Source: Alphaproteobacteria bacterium
GTDB taxonomy: Bacteria; Pseudomonadota; Alphaproteobacteria; RF32; CAG-239
DNA length: 8,883 nucleotides
Direction: 5' to 3'
Assembly: GCA_017546885.1 (NCBI GenBank)
Contig: JAFYRQ010000021.1
Coordinates: 1 to 8,883, forward strand
Shown one piece after another: positions 1-5,721 of this stretch. Position numbers and translations under genes: made by a program. Each line of letters opens with the position of its first letter. Positions within the stretch are counted from its first letter, which is position 1. The notes beneath the pieces were generated by a model. It did not search any database and was not told the DNA's origin. It saw only the letters and a list, made by a program, of their open reading frames with translations.

Positions 1-321
1 AATAATTGTTTGCGTATCAATATGTTTTGGCAAAGGCATTTGAACAATGATTCCGTTTACGTCAGAATCGTTATTTAAGTTGTTTATCAACTCAATAATT
101 TTATCTTCTGTTGTTTCTTCCGGCAAATGATGAATATTGCAGGTCATTCCTATATCTTCCGCAGCTTTTTTCTTGTTGCGGTCATAAATGATACTGGCTT
201 CGTCATTGCCTACCAGAATAACGGCTAAGTGAGGTTTTTTATTCAATTCATTCACTCTTTTTGCCAGTTCTTCACGCAAGTTTTGAGCCATAGATTTGCC
301 ATCAATTACTTTAGCTGTCAT
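1..321 (-). CDS. folD: Bifunctional methylenetetrahydrofolate dehydrogenase / methenyltetrahydrofolate cyclohydrolase, N-terminal part (runs off the left edge)
   Basis: FolD oxidises 5,10-methylene-THF with NADP+ and hydrolyses the product to 10-formyl-THF in the cytoplasm, supplying one-carbon units for purines and initiator formyl-Met-tRNA. The reverse strand reads from ATG at 321 through 107 codons to base 1 without a stop. It begins MTAKVIDGKSMAQNLREEL, followed by the substrate-site Y-x3-K pattern (Tyr46, Lys50, in a stretch like the family's ASxxYxxxK) and the family signature VQMPLPKHID around residues 93-102 with Gln94. The C-terminal NAD(P)-binding half is outside the window. The start is supported by an AGGA box about 9 bases upstream (331-334). 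The ATG lies inside the last codons of the preceding DUF167 gene (11-bp overlap, ATGACAGCTAA), so translation is probably coupled. Identification is firm; only completeness cannot be judged. Confidence 0.95.
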   Translation of the reverse strand, partial: MTAKVIDGKSMAQNLREELAKRVNELNKKPHLAVILVGNDEASIIYDRNKKKAAEDIGMTCNIHHLPEETTEDKIIELINNLNNDSDVNGIIVQMPLPKHIDTQTII

Positions 322-634
322 TTTGTATTTTCCTATTCCATTCATCAAATTTTGCCATTATTTGTTCTGATTTATTCTTAAGTAATATCTTTTTGAAATG
401 TCCCGTTTCTCCGCTGACGATTTCAATGTCGCTTTTAGGTAATCCTAATTCTTTACTTAAAAATTTGATAAGTTCTTTATTTGCTTTACCTTTTTCGGGA
501 ACACTTACTACGGTTATTTTTAAAAAGTCTTTATTATCAGAATCGGTAAAAATACCCTTTATCGCCAAAGACGAAGCATTTGGCGATATTTTTACCTGTA
601 ATGTAAATCCCTCGTTGGTTTCAAAATAAAACAT
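311..634 (-). CDS. DUF167 / YggU-family protein
   Basis: This is a 107-residue protein of the YggU (DUF167, COG1872) family, small alpha/beta proteins with no settled biochemical role. The family pattern is clear: a beta strand plus proline near the N terminus (LQVKISPNASS, residues 12-22), then VPEKGKANKELIKFLSKELG (45-64), then the hallmark SGETGHFKKILL (74-85). Residues 90-107 extend slightly beyond the domain. It overlaps folD by 11 bp, and a DUF167 gene beside folD and yggT is a familiar alphaproteobacterial arrangement. The start is odd. The ATG at 634 has no Shine-Dalgarno site, because the bases just upstream are the T-tract of the yggT terminator. No other in-frame Met occurs until residue 93, so this ATG is the only plausible Met start. 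How the gene is transcribed and translated is discussed in the findings. Confidence 0.88.
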   Translation of the reverse strand: MFYFETNEGFTLQVKISPNASSLAIKGIFTDSDNKDFLKITVVSVPEKGKANKELIKFLSKELGLPKSDIEIVSGETGHFKKILLKNKSEQIMAKFDEWNRKIQNDS

Positions 635-639
635 ATATC

Positions 640-669
640 AAAAAAACAGGCGGCATAAAGCCGCCGCCT
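640..669 (-). terminator. Rho-independent terminator behind yggT
   Basis: Read on the minus strand, GGCGGC (665-660), loop TTTAT and GCCGCC (654-649) form a six-pair all-GC stem. It is followed by TG and seven T residues (646-640). A slipped seven-pair stem, AGGCGGC (669-663) with GCCGCCT (654-648) and an eight-base loop, is also possible. It lies 15 bases beyond the yggT stop codon and about five bases before the DUF167 start codon. Confidence 0.85.
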
Positions 670-684
670 TTCGTTATTGTAAAA

Positions 685-954
685 TTACAGCATCATCTGA
701 CCGAGAATAGACATAACGAGGAACAAAAGAATCGGAGCTGATTCGATACCTGCTACAACACGATACTTTTCCGGAAGTAATTCTGTAACTTTTGCATAAA
801 CAGGATTTGTCATTTTACCGGCCAAGTCCATAAGTTTTTTTAATGTTTCATTTTTTGTAGAATCAATAACATTGTGCTTTTCCAACATTCTTGTAACGAT
901 TTCGAATAAAACAATTACAGAATAAAGAAAAAGAACTAATCCAATTAAACTCAT
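685..954 (-). CDS. YggT-family small membrane protein
   Basis: This 89-residue protein has two hydrophobic segments, about residues 3-22 (IGLVLFLYSVIVLFEIV) and 70-88 (ESAPILLFLVMSILGQM). They flank a polar, Lys-rich middle that contains the YggT-type motif N50-P51 and the following LLPEKYRVVAGIESAP. The layout of helix, short soluble loop with NP, basic stretch and second helix matches one repeat of the YggT family (COG0762). These inner-membrane proteins are poorly characterised and have been linked to osmotic tolerance and, by neighbourhood, to the division region in some bacteria. The start is backed by AAGGAGT seven bases upstream. The stop is followed by a strong terminator. A 66-bp AT-rich gap separates it from the upstream gene; I found no convincing -35/-10 pair there, so it may be read through from the TerB-like operon. 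Confidence 0.8.
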   Translation of the reverse strand: MSLIGLVLFLYSVIVLFEIVTRMLEKHNVIDSTKNETLKKLMDLAGKMTNPVYAKVTELLPEKYRVVAGIESAPILLFLVMSILGQMML

Positions 955-1020
955 TTGTCACTCCTTAATAGTTTTTAATAAAAATCTGTTTTATACAATA
1001 AACTTATTTTTTTTAGTTGT

Positions 1021-2259
1021 CTAGCTATTTTGTTTGCCGTTAACTACGTGTAGTGTATTAAACTTGTTGGCATCGAAAGCACGAGCTCTAAATTCACGCG
1101 GACCACGGGCACTATCTCTGTAAGGAGGGCGACGTCCGCTCAATTCGGCGATGCGAGCACGAATATCGTCTTCGCTTTGTGTGGGAGCTTCATATCCCTT
1201 GTCAACAAAAGATTCCGCTTTGCTGTGAATAGGTGCGGAACGAACATCATCATCCCAGTTAAATAAAACACTTTCCTGCAACCAGCCGTCAAAGTCATAC
1301 GGGCTACGTTCGTTGTCATCGTAATATTGATATTGTTCATCAAAATCATCAACTTCATACGGGCCGTAAAAGAAATCGTATTCTCCTTCCAAATCATAAT
1401 CATCGCCGCGATACATATTCAAGCGGCGGAGGGTTTTTTTCGGCATATTCCATTTTTCATCTTGTTTTAAGAACTCACGAAATGCCGCCACATAAACTCG
1501 CGCGCGTTTGTGTTCGAACATTTTAACATTTTGATCAATTCTATCTTTGCTTTCATCACTTTTAGAACTTGTCGCATCTTTAATTGCGTGGCGAATCTGA
1601 CGAATTTTTACCAATTTGTTATAAATTTGGTCGTATTTTTCTTTTGCTCCCGGATATCTACTGCTTTGATACAACGCTAAACATGTCATCATTTCAGCTT
1701 CTCGAACATACGAATAGTCCAACCATTCTTCCCTTTCCTGTAAATCTGCATCGCTTACATATCCGTCATTCATATTTTTTAAAATAGATGTGCAATCTTC
1801 AAACCAACTGAAATATTCTTGGCTTGATGTTGTTTCGGAGTTAAGAGTTTCAATAGATGTTGCAACTATGTATGCTAAGTCTTCGCTCTTTATCTCTGTT
1901 TCAGGATTTTTTCTTTTAGCTTCTTCAATAACGCGTTGCTGATGTTTTTGAAGTGTAGATATGGCTTGGCTTTTTTCTATATGTTCAGCAACTCTGAATC
2001 TAGCTTCGCTCACAGATAATGTTTCATTGCCGACATTTATATTACTTCTTTGCGGGGCAAGTGTGATTTCTCTGGTTGCTTTTGCAACTTGGCTTTGAGG
2101 CAATGACGGATACATCTCCTTTGTCGCTTTGGAAATAATAGCTTTAGGAGAGGTTTTTTCCTTGTTTTTTCCTCGTTTTTCGGCTTGCTCTAACCAAAAA
2201 TTTTTCAATCTGTCGTGATGTTGTTTTTGGCTTTCCAACTGTTCAATAACACTTGCCAT
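1021..2259 (-). CDS. Hypothetical protein of 412 residues with an acidic, tyrosine-rich C-terminal region
   Basis: I do not recognise this family. The coding call is secure: a long uninterrupted frame, an AGGAG site eight bases before the ATG, and a tidy fit 23 bp behind the TerB-like gene. There is no signal peptide or membrane segment, so it should be cytoplasmic. Residues 1-70 are basic and polar (Gln, Lys, Glu rich, helical). Residues 80-125 and 170-270 look helical with heptad-like charge patterns and could form coiled coils. Residues 284-338 are strikingly acidic and aromatic, with runs such as GDDYDLEGEYDFFYGPYEVD and DDFDEQYQYYDDNE. The tail (366-397) turns Arg-rich (RARIAELSGRRPPYRDSARG). 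Only two cysteines are present (156, 193). No catalytic motif is evident. The opposite-charge tail and acidic patch suggest a binding or scaffold role or self-association, but that is inference. Co-transcription with the TerB-like gene is likely. Confidence 0.8.
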   Translation of the reverse strand: MASVIEQLESQKQHHDRLKNFWLEQAEKRGKNKEKTSPKAIISKATKEMYPSLPQSQVAKATREITLAPQRSNINVGNETLSVSEARFRVAEHIEKSQAISTLQKHQQRVIEEAKRKNPETEIKSEDLAYIVATSIETLNSETTSSQEYFSWFEDCTSILKNMNDGYVSDADLQEREEWLDYSYVREAEMMTCLALYQSSRYPGAKEKYDQIYNKLVKIRQIRHAIKDATSSKSDESKDRIDQNVKMFEHKRARVYVAAFREFLKQDEKWNMPKKTLRRLNMYRGDDYDLEGEYDFFYGPYEVDDFDEQYQYYDDNERSPYDFDGWLQESVLFNWDDDVRSAPIHSKAESFVDKGYEAPTQSEDDIRARIAELSGRRPPYRDSARGPREFRARAFDANKFNTLHVVNGKQNS

Positions 2260-2282
2260 AATTTTTCTCCTTTTTGAGTAAA

Positions 2283-2714
2283 TTAAACCTCTTCAAAAAT
2301 AATTTTGGCTTCTTCCGCTAAGATGATTTTATCAATAACCCAGTTACTGATTTGTTCAATTTTTTCTAACTCAACATTCATAGCTTGTCCTACTTTGCCG
2401 ATAAATAAGGTTTCGCTGTCTGATAATTCATCATCTGCATGGGCTAAATAGCAAAGCTCTTTAATCAATTCCAATGCGGCTCGACGATTTTTAATTTGAG
2501 AAACATTGGCGATGATTTGTTCATCGTTATCAATGCTGAATACTTCGTCTAATCGATTATTCGGTAAAACGTAGTTTTCGGCCAAATCTTTAATAAAAGC
2601 TTTTTCGTTATCATCAAAATTTCCGTCCGAACTTGCTAAACGAGCAAAAGCTTGTAAATAAGCAACTTTGGCATCATCGCTCATGCTCATTATCGCGTCA
2701 AACTGTTTATCCAT
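2283..2714 (-). CDS. TerB-like (tellurite-resistance TerB fold) protein
   Basis: This 143-residue soluble, mostly helical, acidic protein carries two copies of the acidic motif typical of the TerB / TerB-like helical fold. They are ASSDGNFDDNEKAFI (residues 27-41; Asp30, Asp34, Asp35, Glu37) and AHADDELSDSETLFI (91-105; Asp94, Asp95, Ser98, Glu101). In tellurite-resistance TerB the equivalent acidic residues bind divalent metal, so metal binding is plausible here. No other ter genes (terC, terD, terZ) are near, so tellurite resistance should not be assumed. Single TerB-like genes are common and mostly of unknown role, possibly in envelope stress. The start has AAGGAG seven to eight bases upstream. 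It is the first gene of the leftward unit, driven by the promoter at 2757-2785, and is followed after 23 bp by the 412-residue protein gene. Confidence 0.78.
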   Translation of the reverse strand: MDKQFDAIMSMSDDAKVAYLQAFARLASSDGNFDDNEKAFIKDLAENYVLPNNRLDEVFSIDNDEQIIANVSQIKNRRAALELIKELCYLAHADDELSDSETLFIGKVGQAMNVELEKIEQISNWVIDKIILAEEAKIIFEEV

Positions 2715-2756
2715 TTTATTCTCCTTGTAGATATCGCATAAAATATTTTCAATGTA

Positions 2757-2785
2757 ATCATACCAAACGCTAAATCGGTTGGCAA
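2757..2785 (-). promoter_or_regulatory. Sigma70-type promoter for the TerB-like gene
   Basis: The minus strand shows TTGCCA (2785-2780), a 17-base spacer, and TATGAT (2762-2757). Each hexamer has four or five of six consensus bases and the spacing is ideal. Transcription would start near 2750, giving a leader of roughly 35 bases with the AAGGAG site of the TerB-like gene in it. Confidence 0.7.
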
Positions 2786-2801
2786 CAAAAAAGTGTGCAT
2801 A

Positions 2802-2820
2802 ATGACAAAAATTTTGTCAT
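2802..2820. promoter_or_regulatory. 19-bp perfect palindrome, candidate operator between divergent promoters
   Basis: ATGACAAAA-A-TTTTGTCAT has two perfect nine-base arms around one central A. It lies 16 bp upstream of the leftward -35 box and 23 bp upstream of the rightward -35 box. It is too far from any stop codon, and lacks the GC stem and T-tract, to be a terminator for either gene. The dyad symmetry fits a site for a homodimeric regulator that could act on both promoters. The regulator is unknown. Confidence 0.5.
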
Positions 2821-2843
2821 ATTTTTGTGTCGCTAAAAAATGC

Positions 2844-2871
2844 TTGAAAACAGACGTAATTAAACTATAAT
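2844..2871 (+). promoter_or_regulatory. Sigma70-type promoter for the miaB operon
   Basis: TTGAAA (2844-2849), a 16-base spacer, and a perfect TATAAT (2866-2871). Transcription would begin near 2878. The upstream ATG codons of the miaB frame (2870, 2873) lie in or before this -10 region and would not be in the message. This decides the miaB start in favour of GTG at 2906. Confidence 0.78.
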
Positions 2872-2905
2872 GATGAGGATTTTTTTTGAACTTTTAGAGG
2901 GAACC

Positions 2906-4231
2906 GTGAAATATTTTATAAAAACATTCGGCTGTCAAATGAATGTCTATGATTCCGGAAGAATAGCTGATATTCTTGAAAATATGGGATATACCGCTGC
3001 CGAGCAAGTTAATGATGCTGACTTGATTTTGTTTAATACCTGTCATATCAGAGAAAAGGCTGCCGAAAAACTTTTTTCGGATTTGGGGCGTATTGAAATA
3101 ATCAAAAATGAACGAGCCGAAAAAGGATTGGAAACAACAATCGGTGTGGTAGGCTGTGTTGTTCAGGCAGAAGATGAACAAATAGCTAAACGTGCTCCTT
3201 TTGTGGATTTTGCTACCGGACCTTTGACATATTATCGTCTTCCTGAAATTTTGCAAAGAATTGCTCATAAAAAAGGTGAGTGCATAATTGATACGGATTT
3301 TCCTGCCGAAAGTAAGTTTGATTATTTGCCGCAAAACAAAGCTAAAGGCGGATGTTCTTATTTGGCTATTCAGGAAGGATGTAATAATTTTTGTACCTAT
3401 TGTATTGTTCCCTATACGCGAGGGGTTGAGACATCTCGTCCGGTTGAGGATGTAATTAATGAAGCGAAAAGATTGGTCTCAACCGGAACTTTGGAAATTA
3501 ATCTTTTAGGACAAAATGTAAATTCGTATCATGGTGAAGATGCTTCGGGAAAAGAACGCAGTTTGGCATATTTGTTGAATAAGTTGGCAGAAATTGACGG
3601 TTTGCAACGTTTGCGTTATACAACCTCATATCCCGCAGATGTTACCGATGAATTGGTTGATTGTCACAGAAATCTGAAAAAACTTATGCCTTATCTGCAT
3701 TTGCCTTTGCAATCCGGTTCCGATAAAATTTTGAAAGCAATGAATCGTCGTCATACAAGCGGACAGTATCTTGAGATTATTGAAAAGCTTAAAGATGCTA
3801 ATCCCGATATCGGTTTGTCATCGGATTTTATTGTCGGTTTTCCGGGGGAGACTGATGAAGATTTTCAAGCAACCATGGATATGGTAAAAAAAGTAAATTA
3901 TATTCAAGCTTTTTCATTTAAATATAGCCGTCGCGCAGGGACTCCGGCTGCAGTATATCCTAATCAGGTTGATGAAAAAGTTAAAAAAGAAAGACTGGAA
4001 ATTTTGCAGGATCAATTATTTTCGCAGCAATTAAGATTTAATAAAGATTGTGTCGGTAAAATAATGCCTGTACTATTCGAAAGTAAAGGACGCAAAAACG
4101 GAGAAATTTTCGGTCGCTCTCCTTATATGCAAACAGTAGTTGTAAAAGGAGATGACAATAATATCAATCAAATCAGACAGGTTGAGATTATTAAAGGCGG
4201 AATGAACTCTTTGAACGGAATTATCAAATAA
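2906..4231 (+). CDS. miaB: tRNA-2-methylthio-N6-isopentenyladenosine synthase (radical SAM methylthiotransferase)
   Basis: MiaB adds a methylthio group to i6A37 of tRNAs reading UNN codons, using two [4Fe-4S] clusters and SAM. With the GTG start the protein is 441 residues, normal for the family. Visible domains: N-terminal UPF0004 domain with cluster ligands Cys10 (KTFGCQMNVYDS), Cys46 (NTCHIRE) and Cys84 (GCVVQ); radical-SAM core with Cys159-x3-Cys163-x2-Cys166 (CNNFCTYC); family motifs RYTTSYP, YLHLPLQSGSD and IVGFPGETDEDF; and a C-terminal TRAM domain from about 376, with GRSPYMQTVVV. The frame could open 12 codons earlier at ATG 2870, but that ATG overlaps the -10 box. GTG 2906 has AGAGGG five bases upstream and gives the expected VKYFIKTFGCQMN N terminus. 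It is the first gene of an operon with phoH 18 bp downstream. Confidence 0.96.
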   Translation: MKYFIKTFGCQMNVYDSGRIADILENMGYTAAEQVNDADLILFNTCHIREKAAEKLFSDLGRIEIIKNERAEKGLETTIGVVGCVVQAEDEQIAKRAPFVDFATGPLTYYRLPEILQRIAHKKGECIIDTDFPAESKFDYLPQNKAKGGCSYLAIQEGCNNFCTYCIVPYTRGVETSRPVEDVINEAKRLVSTGTLEINLLGQNVNSYHGEDASGKERSLAYLLNKLAEIDGLQRLRYTTSYPADVTDELVDCHRNLKKLMPYLHLPLQSGSDKILKAMNRRHTSGQYLEIIEKLKDANPDIGLSSDFIVGFPGETDEDFQATMDMVKKVNYIQAFSFKYSRRAGTPAAVYPNQVDEKVKKERLEILQDQLFSQQLRFNKDCVGKIMPVLFESKGRKNGEIFGRSPYMQTVVVKGDDNNINQIRQVEIIKGGMNSLNGIIK

Positions 4232-4249
4232 ACAGTAAGGGCAAATATT

Positions 4250-5221
4250 ATGGCAGAGATTGAATTTGAACTTTTTAATAATCAATTACTTCAACAAATG
4301 GTTGGTCCTAATGACAGCAACCTCAAAGTTATTGAAGAAACATTAAATGTTGAAATCGGAACATTCGGTAATCACATCAATATAAAAGGTAGTGATGAAA
4401 ATTGTAAAATGGCTAAAGAGGCTATTGATTCTCTATATTCAAAAGTCAGCCGTGGTATTGAAATCGGAGAACAAGAGGTAAAGGCAGCTATTCGTTTGAG
4501 CGGTGCGGATATTGGCAACAGCAAACAAATTGACCTTAATGATATTGTGTTGAAAACCAAAAAAAGACACATTTATCCTCGTTCTCAAACCCAAGCTAAA
4601 TATATTTTGGAAATGATGGATAATGAATTGGTATTCGGCTTAGGTCCGGCCGGTACCGGTAAAACATATTTGGCTGTTGCTTTGGCGGTAACAATGATGT
4701 TAGAGGGGACAATTGATAAAATTATCCTTTCCAGACCTGCAGTTGAAGCCGGTGAAAATTTAGGTTTCTTGCCCGGAGACTTAAAAGATAAAGTTGACCC
4801 GTATTTACGTCCGTTATACGATGCTCTTTACGAAATGTTGCCTGCGGAACAAGTAGATAAAAAATTAGCTGCCGGAGAAATTGAAATTGCTCCTCTTGCG
4901 TTTATGAGAGGACGTACATTGTCCAATGCTTTTGTGATTTTGGATGAAGCACAAAATACAACTCCGATGCAAATGAAAATGTTTCTGACACGTTTAGGTG
5001 AAAATTCTCGCATGGTTGTCAACGGAGACTTAAGCCAGGTTGACTTGCCGAGAGGTGTTGTTTCCGGATTGCGTGATGCTTTAGGAACATTGAAAAATAT
5101 CAAAGGCATAAGCTCTGTTACGTTTAGTGCGGAAGATGTTGTTCGTCACGGGTTGGTAGCAAAGATTGTATGCGCTTATGAAAATCGTAATAAGGAAGAG
5201 CATGATAAAGACCAAGCTTAA
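4250..5221 (+). CDS. phoH: PhoH-family P-loop ATPase
   Basis: This is a 323-residue cytoplasmic ATPase of the PhoH (YbeZ) family, which works with YbeY in RNA metabolism and ribosome maturation. The N-terminal 70 residues resemble the KH-like or PhoH-type lead domain (ESLxVEIGTFGNHINIKG-like stretch at 30-47). The ATPase core has Walker A GPAGTGKT (132-139, Lys138), the PhoH stretch SRPAVEAGENLGFLPGD (161-177), Walker B VILDEAQN (229-236, Asp232, Glu233), and a sensor-like NGDLSQVDLP (258-267). A conserved RHGLVAKIV follows at 299-307. The start has AAGGG eight bases upstream and no better alternative. miaB lies 18 bp upstream, and the 3' end overlaps ybeY by 20 bp, consistent with translational coupling. 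PhoH here is the housekeeping paralogue, and Pho regulation should not be assumed from the name. Confidence 0.95.
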   Translation: MAEIEFELFNNQLLQQMVGPNDSNLKVIEETLNVEIGTFGNHINIKGSDENCKMAKEAIDSLYSKVSRGIEIGEQEVKAAIRLSGADIGNSKQIDLNDIVLKTKKRHIYPRSQTQAKYILEMMDNELVFGLGPAGTGKTYLAVALAVTMMLEGTIDKIILSRPAVEAGENLGFLPGDLKDKVDPYLRPLYDALYEMLPAEQVDKKLAAGEIEIAPLAFMRGRTLSNAFVILDEAQNTTPMQMKMFLTRLGENSRMVVNGDLSQVDLPRGVVSGLRDALGTLKNIKGISSVTFSAEDVVRHGLVAKIVCAYENRNKEEHDKDQA

Positions 5222-5714
5222 TATAGATATTGCCGAGGATGGTTGGTTAGAAAAATTACCTGAGGTTGAAAAGCTGTCAGAGGATATTTTTGCTGAGGTA
5301 ATCAGTGAATTGAAACCTGAATGGCTTGAGGGTAAGAAAGAAGTCAATATAAACTTATCTTTAAGCGATGATGAAGAAATACGTCAGCTTAATTTTGAGT
5401 TCAGACAACTTGATAAACCGACGAATGTTCTTTCTTTTGCAAATATTGATGACGAAGAGTTTGATGCTTATTTGAAACGTAATGAAGAGATAGAACTCGG
5501 GGATATAATTATTGCTTTGCAGACAATGGTAGAGCAGAGTGTTGAGCAAGAAATCAGTTTGCATGACCACTATTGCCACATTTTGATACATGGATTTTTG
5601 CATCTTTTGGGATATGATCATATTGAGGAAGAAGAAGCAAAAGAAATGGAATGTGAAGAAATAAATTTGTTGAAAAAAATGAACATTGAAAATCCTTATG
5701 ATGAGAGCAAATAA
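5202..5714 (+). CDS. ybeY: Endoribonuclease YbeY, 16S rRNA 3'-end maturation and quality control
   Basis: YbeY is a single-strand-specific, metal-dependent endoribonuclease needed for 16S rRNA 3' processing and for removal of defective 70S ribosomes. The 170-residue protein has the zinc-binding signature HGFLHLLGYDH (His130, His134, His140) and the upstream family motifs RQLNFEFRQLDKPTNVLSF (61-79, with Arg61) and ELGDIIIA (98-105). The frame is open from an ATG at 5166. The start at 5202 is preferred because AGGA sits five bases upstream and the N terminus then matches the usual YbeY length; the 12 extra codons would lie deeper inside phoH. It overlaps phoH by 20 bp and is followed after 7 bp by lnt. 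In many alphaproteobacteria a CorC/HlyC transporter-like gene sits here; it is absent in this window. Confidence 0.95.
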   Translation: MIKTKLNIDIAEDGWLEKLPEVEKLSEDIFAEVISELKPEWLEGKKEVNINLSLSDDEEIRQLNFEFRQLDKPTNVLSFANIDDEEFDAYLKRNEEIELGDIIIALQTMVEQSVEQEISLHDHYCHILIHGFLHLLGYDHIEEEEAKEMECEEINLLKKMNIENPYDESK

Positions 5715-5721
5715 GCTATAA

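Noticed and set aside
1140..1403. 87-residue frame nested in the 412-residue gene, same strand
   Set aside because: It is a shifted frame of the Asp/Tyr-rich coding stretch (Met/Thr/Ile-rich translation), with no independent start signal.
2283..2714. Tellurite-resistance operon
   Set aside because: Only a TerB-like fold protein is present. There are no terA, terC, terD, terE or terZ partners, so resistance cannot be claimed.
2802..2820. 19-bp palindrome as a terminator
   Set aside because: No gene ends nearby on either strand, the stem is AT-rich, and there is no following T-tract of useful length.
2870..2905. N-terminal 12-codon extension of miaB from ATG 2870
   Set aside because: The ATG overlaps the -10 box and has no Shine-Dalgarno site. 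GTG 2906 gives the normal MiaB start.
2894..3334. 146-residue open frame on the minus strand inside miaB
   Set aside because: It is antisense to the radical-SAM and UPF0004 domains of miaB, which carry all expected motifs, and has no ribosome binding site or recognisable family.
5166..5201. 12-codon N-terminal extension of ybeY from ATG 5166
   Set aside because: AGGA five bases before ATG 5202 and the usual YbeY length favour the shorter form; the extension only repeats phoH coding sequence in another frame.
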